Shown here: positions 44,203 to 51,840 of the stretch, piece by piece
Position numbering within the stretch: position 1 is the first letter of the stretch
Layout: every line of letters begins with the position of its first letter
From: Sinomicrobium kalidii
Lineage (GTDB): Bacteria > Bacteroidota > Bacteroidia > Flavobacteriales > Flavobacteriaceae
DNA: 64,000 nucleotides
Reading direction: 5' to 3'
Assembly (NCBI RefSeq): GCF_021183825.1
Contig: NZ_CP089211.1
Span: forward strand, 930,001 to 994,000
Position numbers and translations under genes: made by a program
Notes under the pieces: generated by a model
What the model saw: only the letters and a program-made list of their open reading frames with translations
Told to the model about the DNA's origin: nothing
Databases searched by the model: none

Positions 44203-45556
44203 GATCATAATATTCCTTACGGCCATAACACTTGGATACATACTGATCTTCAGCGGCTTTATATATTTTTCCATAGAAAACTATTCCTATATAGATTTCT
44301 ACAAGCGACTGGAAATAAGGGCCATCACCGCTGCAAAAATTGAACTCGAACATCAGCAGGACAGCGATGTGCTCCGTGAAATCCGCCAGGAATTCCTGGA
44401 AAAACTCCCCAATGAAAAAATAAACATAGCAGATATTTCAGGAGTAAAAGCCGAAGTCAAGGCCAAAAAACTCGCTGTCCCCGTACATTTTATCGAAGAA
44501 GTCCTCAACAACGGCAAAGCTTTTTACAGCAGGAAAAACACCTACTTTTCCGGTATACGGTATCAAACCGGGGGAAAAAATTACCTGGTAGTGGTATCGG
44601 CCGAAAACTATTACAGCACGCATCATAATGCCTATCTGAAAAAAATGCTGATCGTGGCCCTGCTCATTTCCATACTCATTATTGCCCTCTTTGCTTTTCT
44701 CTTTTCCAAACTCGTGTTCAGGCCCGTTCAGACCATTATCAAGAAGATACGGGAGATAAGTACGGAAAATATGCACCTCCGCCTGGAAGTCCCCCAAAAC
44801 AATGAAGAGCTCAGAAACCTGACACTTACCTTTAACGATATGCTCAATCGTCTTGAGACTTCTTTTGAGACACAAAAGAATTTTATAAGCAACGCCTCGC
44901 ATGAATTAAACACTCCCCTTACTTCCATCATGGGAGAAGCGGAGGTAACCCTGGCCAAGGAAAGAAGCCCGGAAGAATACCGGGAAGCGCTTAACAACAT
45001 ACTGGAAGATGCCGAAAAACTCAGCAAAAAGACCGAAGCCCTGTTACTCCTGGCGCATACCGGTTACAACGGTAAAGTACAGAAGTTCGAACTGGTTCGC
45101 ATAGATCAGCTCATCCTCGACGTAGAAGAAACCGTCAAAAAGATTTATCCCGGCTGCCAGATCCATATCGATTTTGACCTCCTTCCGGAAACCTCGGAAA
45201 AACTGAAGGTAAAAGGCAATAAACAGCTGCTTCACCTGGCCGTGTCCAACGTTTTGATGAATGCCTGCAAATATTCGGACAACAAGGAAGTCAAAATTGC
45301 ACTGGGCGTTTCCAACGACCATGTTATCATTATCATCAAAGACCAGGGCATCGGTATACCCGAAAAGGAAATGCAATATATCTACGACCCTTTTTTCAGG
45401 GCCTCAAACACGGGAAATTACCACGGCTACGGTATCGGACTGCCGCTTGCGCGAAATGTGATCAAAATGCACCACGGCGTTATCTCGGTTTTTTCCACCA
45501 AAAACCGGGGCACAACGGTAGAACTCAAACTTCCCGTCAACACGAAAAAATTCTAA
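44180..45556 (+). CDS. Membrane sensor histidine kinase
   Basis: A protein of about 456-458 aa. ATGs at 44180 and 44186 are both possible, and both overlap the response-regulator gene. It has TM1 at about 10-30 (IIIFLTAITLGYILIFSGFIYF), a periplasmic loop of about 125 residues, and TM2 at about 157-178 (MLIVALLISILIIALFAFLF). HAMP follows, then HisKA with the phospho-His near residue 240 (FISNASHELNTPLTSIMGE). HATPase motifs are NVLMNACKYS (N box), IKDQGIGIP (G1) and YGIGLPLARNVI (G2). The loop shows no known ligand-binding fold, so the stimulus is unknown. Confidence 0.94.
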   Translation: MKMNTRNKIIIFLTAITLGYILIFSGFIYFSIENYSYIDFYKRLEIRAITAAKIELEHQQDSDVLREIRQEFLEKLPNEKINIADISGVKAEVKAKKLAVPVHFIEEVLNNGKAFYSRKNTYFSGIRYQTGGKNYLVVVSAENYYSTHHNAYLKKMLIVALLISILIIALFAFLFSKLVFRPVQTIIKKIREISTENMHLRLEVPQNNEELRNLTLTFNDMLNRLETSFETQKNFISNASHELNTPLTSIMGEAEVTLAKERSPEEYREALNNILEDAEKLSKKTEALLLLAHTGYNGKVQKFELVRIDQLILDVEETVKKIYPGCQIHIDFDLLPETSEKLKVKGNKQLLHLAVSNVLMNACKYSDNKEVKIALGVSNDHVIIIIKDQGIGIPEKEMQYIYDPFFRASNTGNYHGYGIGLPLARNVIKMHHGVISVFSTKNRGTTVELKLPVNTKKF

Positions 45557-45592
45557 TCTGATTTTAATTTGGCTCTAAGACGGTTCTAAAAC
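45549..45592 (+). promoter_or_regulatory. Four 11-bp-phased direct repeats, candidate response-regulator binding array
   Basis: Consecutive 11-mers aattctaatct, gattttaattt, ggctctaagac and ggttctaaaac place T(C/T)TAA at 45552, 45563, 45574 and 45585, exactly 11 bp apart. Units 3 and 4 match at 9 of 11 positions. OmpR-family regulators bind tandem half-sites spaced 10-11 bp, and the array lies directly after the kinase gene and 9 bp before a minus-7 box. The first unit includes the kinase stop codon. Binding is inferred. Confidence 0.55.
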
Positions 45593-45600
45593 CGGAGACA

Positions 45601-45608
45601 TAGTTTTG
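45601..45608 (+). promoter_or_regulatory. Minus-7 promoter element of the Usp-like gene
   Basis: TAGTTTTG, an exact TAnnTTTG box 24 nt before the ATG at 45632. No TTG at normal spacing; the 11-bp repeats occupy the minus-33 region, as expected for an activator-dependent promoter. Confidence 0.55.
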
Positions 45609-45631
45609 TTTCACAACATAAAAACATTGCT

Positions 45632-46111
45632 ATGAAAAACATCCTGGTGCCTACTGACTTTACAGTAGACTCTCTCGTACTGCTAAAAAAAGCCATCGAA
45701 AATGAAGACGAAAAGCTAAATCTCATACTGGCTTACGGAAAACCGCTTCCCTCATCCATATCGGAACTGGTTTTTTTCTCCAGGAGCAAAATCCTGGACT
45801 CGCTGGAAAGCCCGAGCTTTAAAGAAGCCAAGGGAATTCTGGAGAACCGTTACTTTTCCCGGGTCAATTCGCTCCGTACCGATATTTTCTTCGGAAAAAA
45901 CCAGAATGCTTTCGATAATTTCCTGAAAGGGAATAAAATTGACAAGGCGTACATCCCCAATGATCCGAAATCCCTGCACCCGCGCCTGAAAAAGGGGTTC
46001 GACCTTACCCCTTTTCTGAAAAAAGCTGATCTGGAGTTGATCGAAATCACATACAGCAACCGGACTCCGATGACCGTAGAAGAAACACTGGCCAAATTAT
46101 TAATCCCATAA
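45632..46111 (+). CDS. Universal-stress-protein-like protein
   Basis: The 159-aa protein opens with MKNILVPTDFTVDSLVLLKKA, the first strand and helix of the UspA fold (NILVPTDFS...). The rest diverges: no G-2x-G-9x-G(S/T) ATP-binding motif is visible near the end, so it is probably a non-ATP-binding or atypical member. It heads a likely operon with the 170-aa and DUF1275 genes, downstream of the two-component system. Confidence 0.65.
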   Translation: MKNILVPTDFTVDSLVLLKKAIENEDEKLNLILAYGKPLPSSISELVFFSRSKILDSLESPSFKEAKGILENRYFSRVNSLRTDIFFGKNQNAFDNFLKGNKIDKAYIPNDPKSLHPRLKKGFDLTPFLKKADLELIEITYSNRTPMTVEETLAKLLIP

Positions 46112-46120
46112 AAAATTGCT

Positions 46121-46633
46121 ATGAAAAAGAAAAAGTACAAACCCGGGATCAGGGCCACATATTTTATGGGATTCGGAAGCTGCCTTGTGCTCTTTATCCT
46201 TATGTCGGCACTGGCACCTGCCACGCCAGACACTGCCATCCTGGGCAAATGGCAGGAAGTTTCCTGGGAATACGAAAAGCTGCCCGGAGTACAGGCCGCC
46301 TCCCTCGGGAAGGCTATAAGCCATACGGCAAAGAATGAAATTACCAGGGATCTCGTTATTCATGAAGCGGAGACCTGGGAGTTCCTTCCGGATGGCAGGC
46401 TACTGCTTCACAATGACAAAAACCGGACAAAGCCCATGCACTGGACATTAAAATCGAGGGGGAACATCCTGAAACTGGACCACGGGGAAGTAGCGCCCGA
46501 GCACTATAACCTCCAGGTACTGAACGACGACGAAATGATCTTGTATTTCAATACCGATTTGCAGGCCAAAGGAATTGCAAAAATGAAATTCAAAAAAATA
46601 CATCACAACAATTATGCTCAGAAAATTCAGTAA
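46121..46633 (+). CDS. Membrane-anchored lipocalin-like protein of unknown function
   Basis: The 170-aa protein has a Lys-rich start, then one membrane segment or uncleaved signal at about 13-35 (YFMGFGSCLVLFILMSALA). The soluble part begins ILGKWQEVSWEYEK and continues with WEFLPDGRLLL, MHWTLKSRGNILKLDHG, DDEMILYFN and KMKF. This is the strand pattern of lipocalin-like domains found in many Bacteroidota proteins. It starts 9 nt after the Usp-like gene and overlaps the next gene by 20 nt, so the three are cotranscribed. Confidence 0.7.
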   Translation: MKKKKYKPGIRATYFMGFGSCLVLFILMSALAPATPDTAILGKWQEVSWEYEKLPGVQAASLGKAISHTAKNEITRDLVIHEAETWEFLPDGRLLLHNDKNRTKPMHWTLKSRGNILKLDHGEVAPEHYNLQVLNDDEMILYFNTDLQAKGIAKMKFKKIHHNNYAQKIQ

Positions 46634-47375
46634 CAGCAGAACTACAAAAGAAAATATCCAGTTAGGCTCATTAACTGCCTTTTCAGCCGGAATGGTCAAC
46701 GTGACCTCGGTGATCGTCTTTTTTGCGTTTACATCTAACGTAACGGGGCATTACGCCATACTCGCAGAAGAAGTATCCAAGGGAAACTGGTACCAGGCGG
46801 CAGTAGTATTCGCATGGATATTCCTGTTCTTCGGAGGTAATTTCTGTTCCAATCTCATTATTATCAATTTCAACCAGAAAAACACATACCTCGCGCATGC
46901 CGCACCATTGGTCATAGAGGCAATATGCCTGCTTTCGGTAGGCACGTACGGGCAGTTCTTCTACAGGGAAACCCTTAATGAAACCGAGGTCCTCGTAGCC
47001 ATAATGCTCTTTGCCATGGGCATCCAGAACGGGCTTACGGCGAGTATATCCAATTTCTCCGTAAAGACCACCCACCTTACCGGTCTTACAACCGATGTAG
47101 GACTCCTGACCTCCATGTTTACCAGGAAAGAATACCGGGAAAACAAGGCGCTCAGGGCCAAGGCCAGGGTATTATTTGCCATAGTTACCTGTTACCTCTC
47201 CGGAGGTATTTTTGCGGGTATCGTATATCAGAACATCGGTTTTATGGTGTTTTATATCGCCTCCGTGGTTATTGGTGTCATTATTAGTTACGAATACTAC
47301 AAAATAAAAATAAAGAAGATGGTACGGAAGAAAAGGCGGGGACAAAAGTTCAAAACACCGGTCATGTCCAGGTGA
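46614..47375 (+). CDS. YoaK/DUF1275 family membrane protein
   Basis: The 253-aa protein shows the DUF1275 layout. It opens with GSLTAFSAGMVNVTSVIVFFAFTSNVTGHYAILA, and more helices follow (AAVVFAWIFLFFGGNFCSNL, FAMGIQNGLTASI, ARVLFAIVTCYLSGGIFAGIVY, FMVFYIASVVIGVIIS). The family's NVTG and MGxQNG motifs are clear. The transport or other role of the family is not established. Its ATG lies 20 nt inside the preceding gene. Confidence 0.88.
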   Translation: MLRKFSNSRTTKENIQLGSLTAFSAGMVNVTSVIVFFAFTSNVTGHYAILAEEVSKGNWYQAAVVFAWIFLFFGGNFCSNLIIINFNQKNTYLAHAAPLVIEAICLLSVGTYGQFFYRETLNETEVLVAIMLFAMGIQNGLTASISNFSVKTTHLTGLTTDVGLLTSMFTRKEYRENKALRAKARVLFAIVTCYLSGGIFAGIVYQNIGFMVFYIASVVIGVIISYEYYKIKIKKMVRKKRRGQKFKTPVMSR

Positions 47376-47984
47376 TTGACCGGATCACCGTTAAATCTCA
47401 GTTATGGAATATACATCTGTGACCTGAGAACATAAAGTTGAATTGAGTTATTAAATTTAAATGCTACAGGGGAAGTCCGGACATTGCTTTAACAGAGAAA
47501 CACGGAGGACCTCAAAGAAGCACAAAGGTTTTTAGCGTATTTAAAAACATTTTCATGGATCATTCCTGAAAGTTGCGGACATTGTTGGGTTCAGATGTAA
47601 GACAGCAGGACATAAGAGGCACGACTTGCGATTTATGAAATGGTTCCTTTTGTTACAGGGTGGTAGTGGCCTCAATCGAGAGTCGTTTATTGCAGCCTTT
47701 GAGTAATGTGAAAAATTATGGTCTTGTTGCCGGATTAACAGGTTATTGAGTTCATGAGTTATTCAGTTCATGTGTGATGCCTAATAACTGAATAACCAAA
47801 TAACTAAAATACAACCTCATTGGCAACATTCAACCCAAAAAACATTCGTGTATCCGTGGCAAAACCAAAACGGGAAACCGGCAACAAACAAAAAACCCCA
47901 CAACCTTTGATCCTGATCCTATTTTTTGCATAGTCCACAACATTTGGGAATGATCCCTGATCTGTTCTCCCCTTCTGCAAAACA
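47376..47984. other. Intergenic region with dispersed repeat (copy 2)
   Basis: No gene is supported. Positions 47485-47535 carry 'acagagaaacacggagg...agcacaaagg', a phrase common in spacer DNA of this phylum. Positions 47720-47935 repeat the sequence at 39640-39945 with an internal deletion of about 105 nt. Confidence 0.55.
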
Positions 47985-48017
47985 AAAAAGACCGTCTGAA
48001 AAAGACCGTCTTTTTTA
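47985..48017. terminator. Terminator of rpsT
   Basis: AAAAAAGAC-c-GTCT and AGAC-c-GTCTTTTTT form a stem with one C-C mismatch, A and T runs on both sides, 24 nt beyond the rpsT stop on the minus strand. Confidence 0.75.
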
Positions 48018-48040
48018 TTGATTCTATTTTCTATACTTCT

Positions 48041-48295
48041 TTACGCCAAAGAAGCAATATGTTTTGCCAGTCTGGATTTCAGGTTGGCCGCTTTGTTATT
48101 GTGAATAATATTCCTTTTGGCCAGCTTATCAATCATAGCTACTACAGACGGGAACAGTGTTTCGGCTTCCTTTTTGTCTTCAGTACTGCGCAATTTCTTG
48201 ATCGCATTACGCGTAGTCTTGTGCTGATACCTGTTTCTCAGCCTCACTGCTTCATCCCTTCTAATTCTTTTTAATGCCGACTTATGATTTGCCAT
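48041..48295 (-). CDS. rpsT: 30S ribosomal protein bS20
   Basis: The 84-aa basic helical protein [21 protein letters not shown]... has the conserved S20 start (A-N-x-KSAxKRIR), [11 protein letters not shown] in the middle and [20 protein letters not shown] at the end. It binds 16S rRNA in the small subunit. It is monocistronic, with a terminator after it; tRNA-Glu genes lie upstream on the same strand. Confidence 0.97.
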   Translation of the reverse strand: MANHKSALKRIRRDEAVRLRNRYQHKTTRNAIKKLRSTEDKKEAETLFPSVVAMIDKLAKRNIIHNNKAANLKSRLAKHIASLA

Positions 48296-48403
48296 GTTTT
48301 GTTTCCTTAGCTATTAAATCTAAATAAATACGTTAAAATACCAAATATGGTACGGACTGCACAATGCATTCCGCTTTATAAGAGATCATCCTCTTATTAT
48401 CTG

Positions 48404-48475
48404 TAGTCCGTAGGGGATTCGAACCCCTGTTACCAGGATGAAAACCTGGCGTCCTAACCCCTAGACGAACGGACC
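48404..48475 (-). tRNA. tRNA-Glu (anticodon TTC), copy 1
   Basis: The 72-nt cloverleaf has acceptor GGTCCGT/ACGGACT with a G1-T72 wobble, D-arm TCGTCTAGGGGTTAGGA, anticodon loop with TTC (GGTTTTCATCC), variable loop, T-arm GGGGTTCGAATCCCC and discriminator A. It differs from the second copy by one compensated pair, 3-70 (T-A here). Confidence 0.95.
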
Positions 48476-48513
48476 GAATTTAAAAATGAATAATTCATTA
48501 TAAAAAAGTACCG

Positions 48514-48521
48514 CAAATATA
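48514..48521 (-). promoter_or_regulatory. Minus-7 promoter element of tRNA-Glu copy 1
   Basis: Reads TATATTTG then C on the minus strand, 38 nt before the mature 5' end. Confidence 0.6.
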
Positions 48522-48584
48522 GTAAAATACGCCAACTGCATTTACGCTTTTTTTATTTTAATCATTCATTTGCTCAAAGAACTG

Positions 48585-48656
48585 TAGCCCGTAGGGGATT
48601 CGAACCCCTGTTACCAGGATGAAAACCTGGCGTCCTAACCCCTAGACGAACGGGCC
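48585..48656 (-). tRNA. tRNA-Glu (anticodon TTC), copy 2
   Basis: Identical to copy 1 except that acceptor pair 3-70 is C-G (GGCCCGT/ACGGGCT). The two tRNAs lie in tandem 109 nt apart, each with its own promoter box, so they form two transcription units. Confidence 0.95.
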
Positions 48657-48684
48657 ATAGGGTTTTTGTTTCAAATTGCGGATG

Positions 48685-48692
48685 CAAAAATA
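48685..48692 (-). promoter_or_regulatory. Minus-7 promoter element of tRNA-Glu copy 2
   Basis: Reads TATTTTTG then C on the minus strand, 28 nt before the mature 5' end. Confidence 0.6.
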
Positions 48693-48805
48693 CAACTATT
48701 TTAATATGATGCAATACCTAATTTATTTTTTTTCGGTTTTTCTGATAAATCTACGAACAGACCACTTCCGACACCTTTAAAATCCTTTGTCCCGGGTGAA
48801 CTATT

Positions 48806-49486
48806 TTATTCCTTAAAAAATTGCTCATACTGCATCACCCTGAAATCTACGGTCGTAAAATCCGGGTTTTTCCGCTTCATCTCCTTATAAAAGGGAATAC
48901 TCCCCACAGCCCTGTTGGCCGAACCGGAAGGCGCCGTCAATGAAACCGTTTTTATATTCCTGATCGCCCTGCCGTTTGCGGAGTGCGGCAATGTAAAACG
49001 GTGTATACGCGGTACCTCATCGGAGATCACTTCCAGCTTCATGTTATGTGTTTTGAGATGCCTCCTGAAAAAATATTCGGGGCCGTTCTTACTGTTTCCC
49101 CCGGTAAACAGAAGCGTATGCACTTCGGGATGTTCTTTAAGGTAACCGATCAGGTCCCTGTATTTTACATTCAGCATCCCCAGGTCGGAAGCGTCTATTT
49201 TTTCCCGTTCACAACTTTCCACGATGTCACAGATCCCGATCTTTTGTTCCCTCAAAAACGCCTTGCGCTGTGCAACGGCTTCGGGAGTAGTCTCGAATTT
49301 CAGGTCCAGGTCAAAAATCCTGTCCAGGATGGTCCAGAGCTGGCCGTCAATACTGCCGTAACAAAATTCCACATCTCCTTTTTTCAGCTTTCCGGTGGAA
49401 AACCTGGGCGGGGGCAATGTCCCGACAATAAGCCTCGTGGCCCCTTCGGGTATGAACGGCGGGAATGGATGTTTATGCGTAAACAA
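48806..49486 (-). CDS. Uracil-DNA-glycosylase-superfamily protein
   Basis: The 226-aa protein begins FTHKHPFPPFIPEGATRLIVGTLPPPRFS. The GTLPPP motif sits where UDG-fold enzymes have their water-activating loop. Later motifs are IGICDIVESCERE, TLLFTGGNSKNG and SLTAPSGSANRAVG, the last fitting the DNA-intercalation loop. It probably acts in repair of uracil or mismatched bases, but the subfamily is not biochemically defined from sequence. The start is TTG at 49486: an in-frame TGA directly precedes it, and the conserved N-terminus leaves no later choice. Confidence 0.82.
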   Translation of the reverse strand: MFTHKHPFPPFIPEGATRLIVGTLPPPRFSTGKLKKGDVEFCYGSIDGQLWTILDRIFDLDLKFETTPEAVAQRKAFLREQKIGICDIVESCEREKIDASDLGMLNVKYRDLIGYLKEHPEVHTLLFTGGNSKNGPEYFFRRHLKTHNMKLEVISDEVPRIHRFTLPHSANGRAIRNIKTVSLTAPSGSANRAVGSIPFYKEMKRKNPDFTTVDFRVMQYEQFFKE

Positions 49487-49598
49487 TCAGATTGATTTTA
49501 TGACTTATGATTATCAGGACACAGAACTTACGACAGCAGGGCTGACAATTCATTTCTCCGGTCTGTCTTATAAGTCCTACGGTTTCACCTCTTTTTTT

Positions 49599-50360
49599 CT
49601 ATCTTACAAAAACCAGTTCGTTTTTCTTCACCGAATGTTCTTCGCTAAAGCTGTACCCTTCATAATCAAACCCTTTGAGGTCTTCCACGGTTTCTGCCCC
49701 GGTATCGAGAATATAACGCACCATAAGTCCCCTGGCCTTCTTGGCAAAGAAACTGATAACCTTCAGCTGATCGTTCTTCCAGTCCTTGAACTGCGGGGTA
49801 ATGACCGGGACTTTCAACGACCTGGTATCTACTGCCTTGAAATACTCGTTACTGGCAAGGTTGATGAAGAGCTCGTCCTTTTCGAGTTCCTCATTCAGGG
49901 CTTTGGTCAATGTTTTTTTCCAGAACTCATACAGGTTTTTCTTTACGCCCACTTTGAGTGATGTCCCCATTTCCAACCTGTAAGGCTGGATCAGGTCCAG
50001 CGGCTTCAGTACTCCGTAGAGCCCGGATAAAATCCGCAGGGAATCCTGTAACTGGTCCAGCTTTGCCTCCGGAATGGTATAGGCGTCCAGGCCTTCGTAA
50101 ACATCCCCGTTAAAGGCGTACACGGCCGGACGGGCATTCTCCGGGGAGAAAGGCAGGCTCCAGTCCTGATTGCGCTGCCAGTTGAGCTGCGCCAGGTTAT
50201 CGGAGATCCCCATTAATTTCGACAGACTTTTAGGCGACTTCTTTTTCAGTATTTTGTTCAGTCGCTCCGCCTGTTTTAAAAACGAGGGTTCGGAATACCT
50301 TTTTACGGGCAGTTCGGATTCGTAATCCAATGATTTTGCCGGTGATATTACAATCTTCAT
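49599..50360 (-). CDS. yaaA: Peroxide-stress protein YaaA (DUF328/UPF0246)
   Basis: The 253-aa protein starts [19 protein letters not shown]. It has the family's motifs [69 protein letters not shown] and [15 protein letters not shown]. YaaA limits oxidative DNA damage by lowering free intracellular iron in E. coli, and the fold binds DNA. A longer frame opens at 50501, but the ATG at 50358-50360 is chosen. The family starts there, and an exact minus-7 box at 50384-50391 would lie inside the longer ORF. Confidence 0.95.
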   Translation of the reverse strand: MKIVISPAKSLDYESELPVKRYSEPSFLKQAERLNKILKKKSPKSLSKLMGISDNLAQLNWQRNQDWSLPFSPENARPAVYAFNGDVYEGLDAYTIPEAKLDQLQDSLRILSGLYGVLKPLDLIQPYRLEMGTSLKVGVKKNLYEFWKKTLTKALNEELEKDELFINLASNEYFKAVDTRSLKVPVITPQFKDWKNDQLKVISFFAKKARGLMVRYILDTGAETVEDLKGFDYEGYSFSEEHSVKKNELVFVR

Positions 50361-50383
50361 GATACTGCTCTCTGATTTTTGTC

Positions 50384-50391
50384 CAAAGTTA
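50384..50391 (-). promoter_or_regulatory. Minus-7 promoter element of yaaA
   Basis: Reads TAACTTTG on the minus strand, 24 nt before the chosen ATG. It decides the start against the 47-codon longer frame. Confidence 0.55.
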
Positions 50392-50516
50392 AGCGAAAAA
50401 CAAAACGGGATGCGGACTTTCCCAACATTCTTTCTGATAGTATTATTGGCGTTGTTTATGTTGCCAGTTTTCCGGTTGTATTTATAACAGGTAACCGGCA
50501 ACCGGACCTCACTTCG

Positions 50517-51680
50517 TTACTTACTTGCAAAGAGTTCCACATCGCCTTCGCTGACCTCATCCCCTCCGAGAATGGTGAGCCGTTCCACCACATTGCGGAG
50601 TTCACGTATATTTCCCGTCCAGTCGTATTCCTGTAATAACTTTATGGCGACTTTGGAAAACCGTTTTTGCTGCACGCCCTGTTCCCCCGCCACTTTTTCG
50701 GCAAAGTGTTCTATGAGTAACGGTATGTCTTCTCTCCGGTCATTTAATGCAGGTACGTTAATGATAATAACGGCAAGCCTGTGGTAGAGGTCTTCCCGGA
50801 ATTTCCCCTTTTCAATTTCCGCTTTCAGGTCTTTGTTGGTTGCCGCTATAACACGGACATCCACCTTGATGTCCTTATCGCTTCCTACCCTAGATATCCT
50901 GTTTTCCTGTAATGCGCGCAACACCTTGGCCTGTGCCGACAGGCTCATATCTCCTATTTCATCCAGAAAAATCGTTCCTTTGTTCGCAGTTTCGAATTTC
51001 CCGGCCCTGTCCTTCACCGCTGAAGTAAATGCTCCCTTGACATGCCCGAACAATTCGCTCTCAATCAACTCGGAAGGGATGGCTGCGCAGTTGACCTCCA
51101 CCATAGGTGCCTTGGAACGGTCGCTCTTCTCATGCAACCAGTGTGCCACCAGTTCCTTGCCTGTTCCGTTAGCGCCGGTTATCAATACACGTGCATCGGT
51201 AGGGGCCACTTTTTCGATCATCTCTTTTATCCGGGAAATGGCCTCACTTTCCCCGATCATTTCAAAATGCTTGCTGACTTTCTTCTTGAGACGTTTATTT
51301 TCGCTGACCAGCTCTTTCTTGTCCAGGGCGTTTCTTACGGTATTGAGCAGCCTGTTCAAATCCGGCGGTTTGGAAATGTAATCATAGGCCCCGAGCTTCA
51401 TGGTGTGCACGGCCGTATCCAGGTCGCCGTGTCCGGATATCATCACGAAAGGTGCATCGGGCTTCACCTTGGCCGAAGCCTCAAGCACTTCCACGCCATC
51501 CATTTTCGGCATCTTGATATCGCAAAGCACCAGGTCATAGTCTTCTTTCCTGATCATTTCTATCCCGGCAAGGCCGTCTTCGGCTTCATCCACCTCGTAT
51601 TCCTTGTTTTCCTCCGTTAGTATCTTTATCAATACCCTTCGTATGGCAACTTCATCTTCTATTACTAAAATCTTTGGCAT
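50517..51680 (-). CDS. NtrC-family sigma-54 activator, receiver plus AAA+, no DNA-binding domain
   Basis: The 387-aa protein has a receiver at 1-120 (Asp54 in LVLCDIKMPK, Lys in DYISKPPDL). The sigma-54-interacting AAA+ domain spans about 140-380, with Walker A ITGANGTGKELVA, ELFGHVKGAFTSAVKDRAG, Walker B GTIFLDEIGDM, the Arg-rich sensor HRLAVIIINVPALNDRREDI and the final EYDWTGNIRELRNVVERL. The sigma-54 contact loop reads GAFTSA, not GAFTGA. The protein ends seven residues after the usual AAA+ end region, so the Fis-type HTH is missing. It should act without specific enhancer binding, as FlgR of Helicobacter does. No cognate kinase is adjacent. Confidence 0.93.
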   Translation of the reverse strand: MPKILVIEDEVAIRRVLIKILTEENKEYEVDEAEDGLAGIEMIRKEDYDLVLCDIKMPKMDGVEVLEASAKVKPDAPFVMISGHGDLDTAVHTMKLGAYDYISKPPDLNRLLNTVRNALDKKELVSENKRLKKKVSKHFEMIGESEAISRIKEMIEKVAPTDARVLITGANGTGKELVAHWLHEKSDRSKAPMVEVNCAAIPSELIESELFGHVKGAFTSAVKDRAGKFETANKGTIFLDEIGDMSLSAQAKVLRALQENRISRVGSDKDIKVDVRVIAATNKDLKAEIEKGKFREDLYHRLAVIIINVPALNDRREDIPLLIEHFAEKVAGEQGVQQKRFSKVAIKLLQEYDWTGNIRELRNVVERLTILGGDEVSEGDVELFASK

Positions 51681-51732
51681 AGTTGTGTTTTTGGTTTATT
51701 GTTGCAGGTTTGAGTTTATTTGATTGCTGAAT

Positions 51733-51810
51733 ACACCCCCTGTGTCCCCCCTCAAGGGGGGAGCATAACGCTTTTTTAAAAGATACAAAGTTCCTCCCTT
51801 GTGGGGGTGT
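51733..51810. repeat. Dispersed C/G-rich inverted repeat (copy B)
   Basis: The left part (51733-51764) is nearly identical to 3064-3097, with the CCCCTCAAGGGG palindrome and gagc after it. The right arm (51793-51810) is shortened but ends with the same gggggtgtct. It lies between mscS and the sigma-54 activator gene, both on the minus strand. Confidence 0.6.
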
Positions 51811-51840
51811 CTCTTCCAGAGTAATTCCACCTACCTGTTA

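Noticed and set aside
50361..50501. N-terminal extension of yaaA by 47 codons
   Set aside because: The extension has no family similarity, and the exact minus-7 box at 50384-50391 lies within it.
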